From contig NZ_VIJZ01000008.1 of NCBI RefSeq assembly GCF_006874425.1, forward strand, positions 230,322 to 294,321: 64,000 nucleotides of DNA, read 5' to 3'. A model generated the notes under the pieces. The model was not told the origin of the DNA. It saw only the letters and a program-made list of their open reading frames with translations, and did not search any database. A program made the translations under genes and the position numbers. This DNA is from Paenibacillus ottowii. Its GTDB lineage: Bacteria > Bacillota > Bacilli > Paenibacillales > Paenibacillaceae. Numbering within the stretch: the first letter of the stretch is position 1; each line of letters starts with the position of its first letter. This document shows positions 53,927 to 62,137 of this stretch, in pieces.

Positions 53927-53956
53927 GGTCACTTCTCTCATTGTTTTTTCTCAACG

Positions 53957-54370
53957 TTAATTTTGGTTCAACTCCTTTGTCAGTATTATTTCCAGAGGTT
54001 CGTTCTCAAGCATTAAACATCCAGCATCTCTATATCCAAGCTTCCTATAAAAATGTTGAGCTCCTTCATTCGACTGTGTTGAGGTCATAACCATTTCAAA
54101 CCCTCTTTGTTTCATTAATTCTTCCCAATAGTGGACAACTTTTTTACCAATACCTGTTCCTCTATACTCCTCATCTATCCATATCATATTCATAAATGGT
54201 GTGTTGTCCCAAAAAAATCCGTATCTCATCCAACCTATTTCTTGATTGTATTTTCTGATTATTAGGATTTCATTTTCTTTTATTTTGGGTCTTATCAGTG
54301 TCTTATGTATGTGCTTGTCTCTTAACGAGATATACTCATAATCTGATTCAATTGCAAAATCAATCTGCAT
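53957..54370 (-). CDS. GNAT-family acetyltransferase (cassette gene)
   Basis: 137 aa with an AAAGGGAGG ribosome binding site. GNAT motif A is 'IWIDEEYRGTGIGKKVVHYW' (RGTGIGK), motif B 'TSTQSNEGAQHFYRKLGYRD'. N-acetyltransferases are among the most common integron cassette products. The substrate is unknown. The following attC-like site 6 lies 30 nt after its stop. Upstream, 54371-54659 is AT-rich and I see no gene or site there. Confidence 0.85.
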   Translation of the reverse strand: MQIDFAIESDYEYISLRDKHIHKTLIRPKIKENEILIIRKYNQEIGWMRYGFFWDNTPFMNMIWIDEEYRGTGIGKKVVHYWEELMKQRGFEMVMTSTQSNEGAQHFYRKLGYRDAGCLMLENEPLEIILTKELNQN

Positions 54371-54659
54371 TGTAAATCCTCCCTTTCACGCTTTTCATTA
54401 AATATCTTCTTGGTAACACTTAGCACGTCAAACACTAACTTTTTAATTGAGCTTTTTTATTTTTTTATTTTAAAATTTTTACATATTGGAATTATCTCAA
54501 GAATATAATCGTATCGATTAGAACAATCAAAAGAGTGTAATTATGGCATGTATGATTATATATAGAATTTATTCCTTTGAAACAGTATCCTTTCGGTAGC
54601 AAAATAATTTAGTCCATGGTCGATTTTTGGCAGGAAATAAGTCATAAGGAGATGTAGAA

Positions 54660-55067
54660 ATGGCTGTGATGCTTGAAGTAACATTAATCGGCATTTCTTA
54701 TGGGCACAACTTGGATGGAGGGCCATTGGAAATATCCGGTGATCTTTATGTGAAAACAATACATCAAAACCAGACGGAAAAAGAATCTTTTGTTATGTTT
54801 TCTACAAATACACCTGTGACCATAGGCGCTGGAGAGATGTATAAAATTGGTACAGCGGTGAGAATTTCTATTTCTCATGACCAACCCACAATATTTGCTA
54901 GGTATATAAGACTTGGTGGTTTCTTAAGCATCGGAAGTCCTAAGTATATAGATATAGACTATGTTTATTCTGCAGCTATTCAATATTATAGGGTTATTTT
55001 TCCTAATCAAGATGTTAGTAAATCTGCTGTAGCTCAATATTCGATTAGATGGTTACATTATATTTGA
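54660..55067 (+). CDS. Hypothetical 135-aa protein, opposite strand to the cassette genes
   Basis: The ATG follows AAGGAG with 8-nt spacing. The sequence is beta-rich ('MLEVTLIGISYGHNLDGG', 'EKESFVMFSTNTPVTIGAGE') without signal peptide or membrane helix. No family recognised. Its plus orientation and lack of a flanking attC-like site suggest it belongs to the inserted island rather than to the array. Confidence 0.6.
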   Translation: MAVMLEVTLIGISYGHNLDGGPLEISGDLYVKTIHQNQTEKESFVMFSTNTPVTIGAGEMYKIGTAVRISISHDQPTIFARYIRLGGFLSIGSPKYIDIDYVYSAAIQYYRVIFPNQDVSKSAVAQYSIRWLHYI

Positions 55068-55161
55068 CACTATTGCTCTAATATTAGTATAAAATGAAAA
55101 CATTCCTTTTTATTATATTCATTATGGGTGCCAGCCTCAAAAAAGCCTCAAATTTAGAGAC

Positions 55162-55731
55162 TCAAATGGACGATGTTGGTTCGTTTCCCTCGACACCACA
55201 ATTCAGCAATTTCCAAAATTGTTCAACTATGACCGATGCCGGATACGGCATCGAACGGGTAATCCACCATTCCAATACCCCCACTGCCGCTGAAATTAAA
55301 AATTGCACCGTAATGTCCCTGTTCATATCCTGATCGAGGTTGATCGAATCCAGATGCTCGCACAGACTTTGCCGGAACATTGTCTCTATTTGGTTTCGAA
55401 AAACCGTACTTCCCTTGTTCGTCAGCATTATAGAGTAGAATGAAGCATGCTGCTCCAAATATTCAAACGTACGCAGTAGTGCGGTTTTGGAAGGGAGATG
55501 AAAGAAGTTATCTTCAGACATACAATTGCGTAGTAACTCGTTAATTTGAGCTTCCATGCATTGATCGCGCAGATCGTACTTATCAGCGAAATGCAAATAA
55601 ACCGTTCCGCGATTGACATTCGCTTCCTCCGCAATTTGATTGATCGTAATTCTCTCGAATTCCTTTTCTGACATCAGCCTCATAAAAGCATCAATAATGG
55701 CTTGCCTCGATTTTTGAATACGCCTGTCCAT
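55162..55731 (-). CDS. TetR-family transcriptional repressor
   Basis: 189 aa from the ATG at 55731 after AAGGGGGAAGG. The N-terminal helix-turn-helix is 'ITINQIAEEANVNRGTVYLH' followed by 'FADKYDLRDQCMEAQI'; the C-terminal domain is of the TetR_C_8/33 type. Two identical-type palindromes lie in the divergent promoter region. It should repress itself and the divergent oxidoreductase genes, releasing on an unknown small ligand. Confidence 0.88.
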   Translation of the reverse strand: MDRRIQKSRQAIIDAFMRLMSEKEFERITINQIAEEANVNRGTVYLHFADKYDLRDQCMEAQINELLRNCMSEDNFFHLPSKTALLRTFEYLEQHASFYSIMLTNKGSTVFRNQIETMFRQSLCEHLDSINLDQDMNRDITVQFLISAAVGVLEWWITRSMPYPASVIVEQFWKLLNCGVEGNEPTSSI

Positions 55732-55780
55732 ATCCTTCCCCCTTTGTACCATCCGAAAAAATGAACATTTCGAAGTCCTC

Positions 55781-55796
55781 TGTTGAAAAATCAACA
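55781..55796. promoter_or_regulatory. TetR operator 1
   Basis: TGTTGA-AAAA-TCAACA, a perfect 6-bp palindrome with a 4-nt spacer, 50 nt upstream of the tetR start. The same half-sites recur at 55861. Confidence 0.6.
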
Positions 55797-55860
55797 ACCA
55801 CGCTTGTTTTAACCATTGAACCCCACATACCGCTCTGATACATTCACTTTATAAAATTTA

Positions 55861-55876
55861 TGTTGATGATTCAACA
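55861..55876. promoter_or_regulatory. TetR operator 2
   Basis: TGTTGA-TGAT-TCAACA, identical half-sites and spacing to operator 1, flanked by A and T that extend the palindrome to 18 bp. It lies 29 nt before the ADH stub. The pair lies 80 bp apart centre to centre. Confidence 0.6.
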
Positions 55877-55904
55877 TATGTTCAATTCTAGAGGAGCTGT
55901 AATC

Positions 55905-55937
55905 ATGAAAGCTATTGTTTTACAATCTTTTGAATGA
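55905..55937 (+). pseudogene. Ten-codon stub of a zinc-type alcohol dehydrogenase gene
   Basis: An ATG after GAGGAG opens 'MKAIVLQSFE' and stops. This is the usual N-terminus of MDR/quinone-oxidoreductase-type dehydrogenases. The rest of the gene is missing, replaced by 32 nt leading to the SDR start. It indicates a deletion inside a former adh-sdr operon. Confidence 0.45.
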
Positions 55938-55969
55938 TTTAAATCATATTGAATTAGGAGGTTTAAAAA

Positions 55970-56718
55970 TTGAAACTTACAGGAAACACGATTTTTATTA
56001 CAGGCGGCGGTTCGGGAATTGGACGTGCGTTAGCAGAAGCTCTCCACAATCTTGGAAATAAAGTTATTTCTCTGGTCGACGTAAAGAGCGTCTGGAGGAG
56101 ACGATTAAAGCGAATCCCGGCATGTCCGCAGTGGAATTGAATGTACAAGATCCTGCCAGCATAAAGGCGACCGCCAAGCAGTTAATTGAAGAATACCCGG
56201 ATGTAAACGTCTTGATTAACAACGCCGGCATCATACAGTCCGATGACGCGGCGGGCGTGATCGATGAGGATTTTTTGATTTCGACTGTCACTACAAACTT
56301 GCTAGGTCCCATTCGGTTGACTTCTGCATTCATCGAGCATTTGAAGGCCAAAGAAGAAGCGGTTGTCATCAACACGACTTCAATACTTGGATTTGTACCG
56401 TTAGCGACAACTGCTGTATACTCCGCGACGAAGGCAGCACTTCACACCTATACGCTGTCCCAAAGGTACATGCTTAAAGACACATCGGTAAAAGTAATAG
56501 AAATTGTGCCCCCATGGGTTCAAAGCAACAACGATGAACCACGGGCGATGCCGCTAGCTTCATTCATTGATGCAACAATAAAGATACTTGGCACGGATAC
56601 AGACGAAGTTCTGGTGGAAGAAGCGAAAATGTTTCGAAATAACCCTGGCCCGAACGAAAATGTTTTTGTGACCCAGCTTAACGATACGATGAATTCTGAA
56701 CCTCCAAAGATCCATTGA
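55970..56718 (+). pseudogene. Short-chain dehydrogenase/reductase, frameshifted
   Basis: A TTG start after TTAGGAGG encodes '[20 protein letters not shown]' (TGxxxGxG cofactor motif). Near 56068 the frame breaks: the correct continuation '[18 protein letters not shown]' lies one base out of frame, consistent with a 1-nt deletion. The remaining 200 residues are intact, with 'NVLINNAGII', 'SILGFVPLATTAVYSATKAA' (catalytic Ser and YxxxK). It resembles DltE-type SDRs of Bacillales. It is probably controlled by the divergent TetR. Confidence 0.75.
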
Positions 56719-56751
56719 TCCATCTGTAATTCAATTTTCAAAAATTTAGGA

Positions 56752-56791
56752 GAACATGAAGTAAACACTTATCTCCGTCTACTTCATGTTC
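56752..56791 (+). terminator. Hairpin after the SDR gene
   Basis: GAACATGAAGTA pairs perfectly with TACTTCATGTTC around a 16-nt loop, followed by ATTTTACTG. It is a plausible but weak terminator, marking the right border of the TetR island. Confidence 0.5.
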
Positions 56792-56860
56792 ATTTTACTG
56801 CAACTTGCACGTGGAATAAGAAAAAGCGCCAAGCAGTAACACCCATGTTTACAAATATTT

Positions 56861-57316
56861 CTATGATCTTACTTCATTTAAAAATCTTGTTATTATCGGT
56901 AGGTCAGGAGGACTTATTTGATTGGGTATCTTGTTTAAATCAAAAAATTGTACATCTTGTACTTCATTTCCATCGCCTCTAATTATTCCACTGTATTCTT
57001 TACATATATAAGCTACAACTACGTTATATACTTCATCTCCATGAGGGTATCGATAGTAAAGTTCCGGGCCTGAAAATATATCAAGTAATTCTAACTCTTC
57101 AGCTTCTAAGCCTACCTCTTCAAAAAGTTCCCGGCTTGCAACCTCCTTCATACTCTCGCCAGGCTCCATGGAACCTCCTGGTAATCCCCATAGACCATTG
57201 TCAGTTCTTTGTTGCAATAATAATCGTCCCTCATCATCTATGAGAATCACACATGCTCCTGCCATAATTATAGGTCGGGTACCTACTAACTCTCTTAATT
57301 CTCTTATGTAATTCAA
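56861..57316 (-). CDS. NUDIX hydrolase (cassette gene)
   Basis: About 151 aa. The Nudix box 'GGSMEPGESMKEVASRELFE' with EEVG following fits GX5EX7REUXEEXGU, so it should hydrolyse a nucleoside diphosphate-X. A TTG at 57316 (AAAGGGG 10 nt upstream) is preferred over a GTG at 57325 that nearly abuts the ribosome binding site. Nudix enzymes are frequent integron cargo. A half attC-like site stands directly before it; none was found after it. Confidence 0.85.
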   Translation of the reverse strand: MNYIRELRELVGTRPIIMAGACVILIDDEGRLLLQQRTDNGLWGLPGGSMEPGESMKEVASRELFEEVGLEAEELELLDIFSGPELYYRYPHGDEVYNVVVAYICKEYSGIIRGDGNEVQDVQFFDLNKIPNQISPPDLPIITRFLNEVRS

Positions 57317-57344
57317 TATCTTCACGCCCCTTTGAGATCCTCCA

Positions 57345-57398
57345 ACAGACCAAGGCTCCGTTAGGAGCCTGCTGCTTGAATTTAACGTTATATGACGG
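57345..57398 (-). repeat. attC-like half-site 7
   Basis: 'CAGACCAAGGCTCCGTTAGG' then 'AGCCTGCTGCTTGAATTTAAC' and GTTATATGACGG match the right half of the other sites. GGCTCC/GGAGCC forms a stem. The left half is missing, replaced by the Nudix start region, which suggests a deletion that joined two cassettes. Confidence 0.55.
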
Positions 57399-57404
57399 AT
57401 TCAC

Positions 57405-57566
57405 TTCTAAAATCTACTTTCGTCAATGAATAAGGCACGTAGTCTGGGTGGCTCTGCCACTTAGCCGGTTGAATGTTTCCGGTGAATCCGCCCTTCCGAA
57501 ATGCATCTTCCGGGCTAAGGGTCGGGCTTGTCCCAGCCAGATGCGTTGAATGCTATGTTAGATGAC
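57405..57566 (-). repeat. attC-like site 8
   Basis: A long imperfect palindrome with pairs CTGGG/CCCAG, TAGCCGG/CCGGGCTA and GGTTGAATG... The right core GTTAGAT (57557-57563) matches the integron R' consensus GTTRRRY exactly and is followed by GACG. The left core TCTAAAA is decayed. It follows the 57594 gene. Confidence 0.6.
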
Positions 57567-57593
57567 GTTCACTTTTTTCGAGTTAAGTAATTA

Positions 57594-57983
57594 TTATTCT
57601 CGTTTCCATTTATGTGTTTCGAGTAGTTTTCCAGTTTCATAATAATACTTTATTACTTCAAGCATAGGAATTAATTCTATACAAATGTTATCGCAATAAT
57701 TGCCTAACTGGCCACCAGCAACCAGAAGAATTTCACTGTTTCCCTGTTTATCATTCATAAGAGTATATATATTACCATCAATTGTAATAGACACTATAAA
57801 ATATTCCGGTCCGCCTCCAACCAATGCTGAATCTGTATCTGATACCTCAAAAAAAATAATGTAAATTTATCTCCATCGAGTTTTTTTAAAAAAACTTAAA
57901 GTGTCTGCCCACGTAGGATTCATAACTATTTCTTCATTGAATGTGGTCCCAATCCATTCATCAATGCTAATAGATTTAATCAT
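57594..57983 (-). pseudogene. Immunity-like cassette gene with two compensating frameshifts
   Basis: An ATG at 57983 (AAGGATG upstream) opens 'MIKSISIDEWIGTTFNEEI', reads into a 7-T/7-A run, breaks, and continues one frame over as 'LDGDKFTLFFFEVSDTDSAL'. At an 8-T run it returns to the first frame as 'VGGGPEYFIVSITIDGNIYT' to 'LLETHKWKRE'. The two indels cancel. The intact protein would be about 129 aa and resembles Imm1-type immunity proteins (W.....L, GGG). It could be a true double mutant or sequencing error in homopolymers. Confidence 0.55.
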
Positions 57984-58027
57984 TTTTTCTTTGCATCCTT
58001 TTTAGATGGTTTTATTTGAGTGCTTTC

Positions 58028-58152
58028 ATCTAACGGTTCTGTATTCACCATCCCAGCGAATGCTGGGCTGTCCTGCAGCTATCTCCTTTTCCAAAATCCT
58101 TCTGCTGGGCCAAGGTCGTATGCCCGATGCGTGAGTACTAGGTTATCAGATG
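58028..58152 (-). repeat. attC-like site 9
   Basis: The left core ATCTAAC (58028-58034) matches RYYYAAC exactly, then GGTTCTGTATTCAC. The centre has CCCAGCgaatGCTGGG and a second CTGCTGGGCC arm. The right end is GGTTATCAGATGG. It follows the 58176 gene by 25 nt. Confidence 0.7.
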
Positions 58153-58175
58153 GACTATGACAATTTTAAAGATAT

Positions 58176-58847
58176 TCACAAAATTTCTTCTCCCTTTAAT
58201 ATTTCATTTGAGAACTGGTCCACAGCCAACCACGTTGAAACATCCTCTTCGATATTCTTATTCCAAGCAACTAAAAAATGTACTTGGCATATCTCATTAG
58301 AATCAATTAGTGTCATAGGAATTTTAATGCCTTTATCAGAACTTAGGATAAAACCGTACTTTTCAAAGTCAGAGTTCAAACATAGCGATTTAGGAATCAT
58401 ATCTCCTTGATTTCTTCTTGCCATTAACATATCCCCGTCTTGTGTTCCTAAGTGTAAACGGTATACCTGATTCTCATATTCGACAGCTTCAAGATCTTCC
58501 CCAGTATTAAATCCATAATCTGTCCAACTGCAACCCTCCTTCCAAGAAGCAGAAAAGCTGCACGTACTTATTTGAGTGTTCGCATGAGGCTTTATTCTAA
58601 ATACTGCTCCCCAACATTCTTCTACTGTCAGATGTAAAGCGAGACTCAGCTTGGGACTACAGACAATTAGTTCACAATCAAATGAATCATAATAATATTT
58701 ATATAATGACCCACCATTTTTGAGTTTATAACTTTGTTCTGGATGATAGAAGTTATCAGAGGCTGTGAGTGAAAATTCAATTATACCAAGAGGAGTATGT
58801 ATTTGTGGCTGTAAGGGATTGTTTTCTTTAATTAAGACTTGTTCCAT
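58176..58847 (-). CDS. Hypothetical cassette protein, 223 aa
   Basis: A soluble, mostly beta protein with several Trp/Tyr-rich strands ('YKLKNGGSLYKYYYDSFD', 'EECWGAVFRIKPHANTQ', 'CSWTDYGFNTGEDLEAVEY'). No family recognised. The ATG at 58847 has only a weak ribosome binding site; GGAGAG upstream instead serves a 10-codon out-of-frame ORF. attC-like sites lie on both sides, defining one complete cassette. Confidence 0.65.
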   Translation of the reverse strand: MEQVLIKENNPLQPQIHTPLGIIEFSLTASDNFYHPEQSYKLKNGGSLYKYYYDSFDCELIVCSPKLSLALHLTVEECWGAVFRIKPHANTQISTCSFSASWKEGCSWTDYGFNTGEDLEAVEYENQVYRLHLGTQDGDMLMARRNQGDMIPKSLCLNSDFEKYGFILSSDKGIKIPMTLIDSNEICQVHFLVAWNKNIEEDVSTWLAVDQFSNEILKGEEIL

Positions 58848-58882
58848 GAAATAGCTTCATTATTTCTCTCCTCATAGACTTT

Positions 58883-59003
58883 CTGATAACATTTCTGTAT
58901 TCATGAACTCAAAGGGGCTATCTACTGAAATCCCTCTTCGAAACCCAACTCGCAGACCTAGGCTTCGAAGGAGACGCAGCTTGAATATTATGTTATGCGA
59001 AGC
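58883..59003 (-). repeat. attC-like site 10
   Basis: Left end GATAACATTTCTGTATTCATG, right end ATTATGTTATGCGAAG (GTTATGC core). Reading on the minus strand it starts TAACATAATATTCAAGC, very like the start of classical attC sites. Much of its interior is identical to site 6 and similar to site 16. It follows the 59032 gene by about 28 nt. Confidence 0.75.
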
Positions 59004-59031
59004 TTCTTTGAGGACTCTTTTGAACCGATAT

Positions 59032-59385
59032 CTACAATTCTTTGTTTAAAATAAACTCAAAATCTTCATCAGGCACTAAATGATTATCTTTTATAAATGT
59101 CTCTAACTCATTCAAATAATTATTACAGAGTTTGATAAATTTATCTCCATATTGATCTGGTATCTTATTTGAATTGGTTTCAATATTAATAATTTCTTTA
59201 CGTGCTCTTCTTAAAAACAATATTGAACTCGTATAATTAGCACTTAGACATAAAGAAATTGAATTGTTAATATAGCAGACCAAGTGATAGAATACAGAAT
59301 TTCTTCTTAAGCCTGTCCATTGCTTATGAATCTCTTCTGTATTTAATTTTTTAGCTAACTCAAAGACATGAGAATTCAAAAACAT
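59032..59385 (-). CDS. Hypothetical cassette protein, 117 aa
   Basis: The ATG at 59385 has GGAGG 8 nt upstream; the longer frame to 59418 includes the attC end. The helical protein contains 'EIHKQWTGLRRNSVFYHLVC' and 'SILFLRRARKEIINIETNSN'. No family recognised. It is a complete cassette, flanked by half-site 11 and site 10. Confidence 0.65.
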   Translation of the reverse strand: MFLNSHVFELAKKLNTEEIHKQWTGLRRNSVFYHLVCYINNSISLCLSANYTSSILFLRRARKEIINIETNSNKIPDQYGDKFIKLCNNYLNELETFIKDNHLVPDEDFEFILNKEL

Positions 59386-59413
59386 CTGGTATTCCTCCAT
59401 CTTTAAGCAGTTT

Positions 59414-59480
59414 CGCATAACGTTTCTGTATACATGAAAGCCTCAAAGGGGTTGTCTGCTGAAATGCTTCTTCGAATTTC
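59414..59480 (-). repeat. attC-like half-site 11
   Basis: CATAACGTTTCTGTATACATG, then 'GGGGTTGTCTGCTGAAATGC' and TTCTTCGAATTT, almost identical to the left halves of sites 10 and 16. The right half is replaced by the 3' end of the 59493 gene, so a deletion has removed the other arm. Confidence 0.65.
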
Positions 59481-59492
59481 CTACAATCTATT

Positions 59493-59837
59493 TTAGTATT
59501 CTCCATTGTATTCAATAAAACCGGTTTGTTTAAAGAGTGTAATATGATATGGGGTATAAACATACTTTGAATTCGGACTTAAGACTTCAATAAAACTAAT
59601 TGCTGCATCTATATAGTCATCTGATGAGAAAACATCTTCATCTAGAAATCCACTTAAGGGTGCTGCATCTCCTTTATATTTCAAACAAAGATAGCCATAC
59701 CCAGGGTCAACTATAACCAAATTTATTATGTCATCTTCTTCTTGTTCTTTGGAGCTATCGAAAAATCTAACTATTATGTCCTTATCTTTGTAATAAATCT
59801 CGGTGTCACAGGAGAATTTCTTATGGCTAAACTTCAT
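59493..59837 (-). CDS. Hypothetical cassette protein, 114 aa
   Basis: The ATG at 59837 follows GAGGGAGAG; the longer frame crosses into site 12. The protein is small and acidic with beta strands ('CDTEIYYKDKDIIVRFFDSS') and 'YLCLKYKGDAAPLSGFLDED', recalling immunity-type proteins. No family recognised. Its own attC (half-site 11) is truncated. Confidence 0.65.
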   Translation of the reverse strand: MKFSHKKFSCDTEIYYKDKDIIVRFFDSSKEQEEDDIINLVIVDPGYGYLCLKYKGDAAPLSGFLDEDVFSSDDYIDAAISFIEVLSPNSKYVYTPYHITLFKQTGFIEYNGEY

Positions 59838-59900
59838 TGTGCTATCTCTCCCTCTTTTGGATTTTATATCTGTTTTAAAACTAATTCTTGCTTCCCTTTC

Positions 59901-60066
59901 ACATAACGTTCTTGTATCTAGGAATCCGAGAGGCTTAAGGCGCAAAGTGCCGGGGCCAACGGACTTAGGCCTCGCAGGGTTGTGAGTTGATCCCGGCTTC
60001 TCTGCTTTCCACTTCTAGTGAATCAAGGGCAACGCCCGCAGCGTAGATGCGATGTTATATGAGGTC
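59901..60066 (-). repeat. attC-like site 12
   Basis: Left ACATAACGTTCTTGTATCTAGG, interior 'GAGAGGCTTAAGGCGCAAAG' paired with 'GGACTTAGGCCTC', right GATGTTATATGAGG. About 165 nt long, the longer type like site 17. It follows the 60085 gene. Confidence 0.7.
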
Positions 60067-60084
60067 AGTTCTACTTCGAGCCAA

Positions 60085-60453
60085 CTAATAATTATGCTTC
60101 CTTGCTAGTTCCCACTTCATAAATAAATTTATATCACTAATAGCATCTAATATTATTCCTTTATGTTCTATATTATTTTTTAATTCTTTCAAAATGATTG
60201 GTTTTACTAGTCTTTTATCTAACTGTTTTTTAGTTCTTGCTATATGTGCTAACCCCAATACAGAATTAGCTCTTACAATTGGATTATCATGTTGCGCTGA
60301 TTTAAGACATATATCTTGAGCAAACTTCCAATTGTGATGATACATTCCAACTGAAAGTGGTAAATATATAAGTTCTTCTACTTCTTGACGAGTTAAAATA
60401 TCTTTTATTTCCTGATCTGTGTATTCTTCGATATGCTTGTAAATTCGCCTCAT
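60085..60453 (-). CDS. HEAT-repeat-like cassette protein
   Basis: 122 aa, all helical, with repeats of the HEAT kind: 'WKFAQDICLKSAQHDNPIVR', 'ANSVLGLAHIARTKKQLDKR', then 'ILDAISDI'. Such solenoids bind proteins; similar ones occur in polymorphic-toxin immunity and cassette arrays. The ATG follows TAGGAGC. Flanked by sites 13 and 12. Confidence 0.75.
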   Translation of the reverse strand: MRRIYKHIEEYTDQEIKDILTRQEVEELIYLPLSVGMYHHNWKFAQDICLKSAQHDNPIVRANSVLGLAHIARTKKQLDKRLVKPIILKELKNNIEHKGIILDAISDINLFMKWELARKHNY

Positions 60454-60497
60454 AGTACTTGCTCCTAAATATAATCTTTTTATTCCTAGCTGATTTC

Positions 60498-60645
60498 ACA
60501 TAACGTTTCGGCGTCTATGAAGTGATCTGACCTCAGATAGTTCTTACTTAGGTCAGGTCGTGTGTTATCTGAATATGCTTCTGCTTGACACTTAATAACC
60601 AAGAGGCAAAGTGCCCCGCTGTTTAGAGGCATTGTTATATGTTTT
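60498..60645 (-). repeat. attC-like site 13
   Basis: Left CACATAACGTTTCGGCGTCTATG; strong inner stem TGATCTGACCT / AGGTCAGGTC; right GCATTGTTATATGTTTTCGG. It follows a decayed cassette gene (60667-60933). Confidence 0.65.
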
Positions 60646-60666
60646 CGGCGACATCCTCGTTTTAAT

Positions 60667-60933
60667 TCACTTACATAGTTCTAATATTTTCAAGTCAATA
60701 ATAAAATTTTGCTGTTTCATCTCTGCGGAGGTGAATCACAAAGTCTTGATTTGATGTATGGAGCACCAATTTCCAGGTTTCATTTAAAAAAATTCTTTAT
60801 TCGCATCTTGTTCTGATATTGTGCGAATCGGCGCAACGTCATGTACTATTTTTGTTATCTTCCTCATGATAATTAATTATAGAAACCAGAACAAATTAGT
60901 CAGGAAACAGTTCTCAACTTCTAGCCATTTCAT
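60667..60933 (-). pseudogene. Decayed cassette gene
   Basis: The ATG at 60933 has a perfect GGAGGT ribosome binding site and encodes 'MKWLEVENCFLTNLFWFL' before a stop. Coding traces continue in other frames ('IVHDVAPIRTISEQDANKEF', then 'NETWKLVLHTSNQDFVIHLR') to about 60670. At least two frameshifts are needed. The original may have been an immunity-like protein. Confidence 0.5.
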
Positions 60934-60979
60934 ATGTTCTACCTCCTACAAATTCGGTCCCAATTTTTCTTTTTATCAT

Positions 60980-61020
60980 TTTAACATACGCCTCCGCTTG
61001 AATATTCGTTCTCGGATGCC
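60980..61020 (-). repeat. attC-like remnant 14
   Basis: TTTAACATACGCC then 'CCGCTTGAATATTCGTTCTC' and GGATGCC matches the outer ends of a site (left TAAC, right GCTTGAATATT..GTT) with the middle deleted. It separates the decayed gene from the DUF6557-like gene. Confidence 0.35.
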
Positions 61021-61050
61021 ATTATCTCCATTGAGTTTTACTTATTAAAA

Positions 61051-61497
61051 TTATTTATTATCATCCTCAAGGTTAAGGTTATAAGCTCTGCTTTTTATTT
61101 GCTCTTCAGAAAAACCAAACCATGTCATTTCATATAAACAAAGAGCTACAATTTGTTCGCTTTAAAAATTCTCCAGTACTTTATGATCTATATAAAAGCC
61201 CAGCCACTCCCCCCAGTTATTTGCGGAGATGTCCCAGTATCCACCCCATTCGAGAGAATTATTCTTCCCATGTACTCGATATTGAATATAGCCTTTAATA
61301 AGAGAGTCATTAGATTCAACCTCGTCTATATGAATGGTCATCTCCTCTACATTCTTTACTGGAGTTTTTGAAAGCAGTGATTCATAAACACTTTGATACT
61401 TCCTCTTTATTTGAGACATATCGGGATAATATTCAATCAGCTTATCCCAAGTCGCTTCGAAAACGACTTTACTTAAAATCTTCTTAAAAGTGATCAT
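61051..61497 (-). pseudogene. DUF6557-like protein gene interrupted by one stop codon
   Basis: From the ATG at 61497 (CAGGAG upstream) the frame reads 111 codons, 'TFKKILSKVVFEATWDKLIE' to 'WLGFYIDHKVLENF', then a TAA at 61162-61164. The same frame continues without break as 'SEQIVALCLYEMTWFGFSEE' to a second TAA at 61051. Related proteins in Paenibacillus keep both parts in one chain, so the first TAA looks like a nonsense mutation. Function unknown; the short form may still be made. Confidence 0.6.
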
Positions 61498-61540
61498 GAA
61501 ATTGAACTCCTGTTATTTTAATAGGTCTTTCAATGATTTC

Positions 61541-61690
61541 CGATAACGTATGTACATTCCTGATGCTGGTCTCCTTTAGATAGCTCTTATCTTAGAGAAA
61601 CCAATGTGTCACCTTAATCCTCTCCCCTGAAATGCGTCAGGCACCAAGGGGCGAATGTCCCGCAGTAGGAATGTGATGTTAGGCGATGTG
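61541..61690 (-). repeat. attC-like site 15
   Basis: Left CGATAACGTATGTACATTCC, right GATGTTAGGCGATG whose GTTAGGC (61678-61684) fits GTTRRRY exactly. Inner pairs include GCGTCAGGCACC..GGGGCG and TTAGATAGCTCTTATCTTAG. It follows the 61696 gene by 6 nt. Confidence 0.7.
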
Positions 61691-61695
61691 GACAG

Positions 61696-62031
61696 TTATA
61701 CCCGAAAAATTCCTGACTTCAGTCTTACGATCTCAAAGTTATTAGATATTATATATGCCCATACCGGTTCTCTAAATTCTTTATAAGAATCTATTACTTT
61801 ACTCTCCGGGTCTATAGTACATATTCGTTGATTTCCCATATCACAGACGTAAAGAAGGTCGTCGTAAAAGTATAAACTTTCAGGTAAGTTAAATAAGGTT
61901 CCTTCAATGTCTCCTATAGAATACAATTCTTTGTATGTTTTTAGGTTATAACACTTTATTGTATTCCTTGTTGGATAAACCACCCAAATTAGATCCTCAG
62001 AAACAGCAAAACCATAGGCTGTATCAAACAT
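61696..62031 (-). CDS. Beta-propeller (NHL-like) protein, 5'-truncated
   Basis: 111 aa from an internal Met at 62031. The frame stays open upstream to about 62140, encoding 'DGSVYVSNYQRSDIHKFDSN', a clear NHL-type blade, but reaches attC-like site 16 without any start codon. Further blades: 'GFAVSEDLIWVVYPTRNTIK' and 'ESLYFYDDLLYVCDMGNQRI'. A full propeller needs about six blades and fewer than four remain, so the 5' part was lost, perhaps when the site was joined to it. Confidence 0.55.
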   Translation of the reverse strand: MFDTAYGFAVSEDLIWVVYPTRNTIKCYNLKTYKELYSIGDIEGTLFNLPESLYFYDDLLYVCDMGNQRICTIDPESKVIDSYKEFREPVWAYIISNNFEIVRLKSGIFRV

Positions 62032-62137
62032 ATCTTGCTGGATAAATTCTAGATTTCCATTACTATCAAACTTATGAATGTCTGATCGTTGGTAGTTTGA
62101 TACATAGACGGAGCCATCTAATGATCTACATGAATCA

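Noticed and set aside
54371..54659. Possible attC-like site at TAACACTTAGCACGTC near 54414
   Set aside because: It has a TAAC and an AAC motif but no palindromic partner arm and no GTTA right end; the stretch is simply AT-rich.
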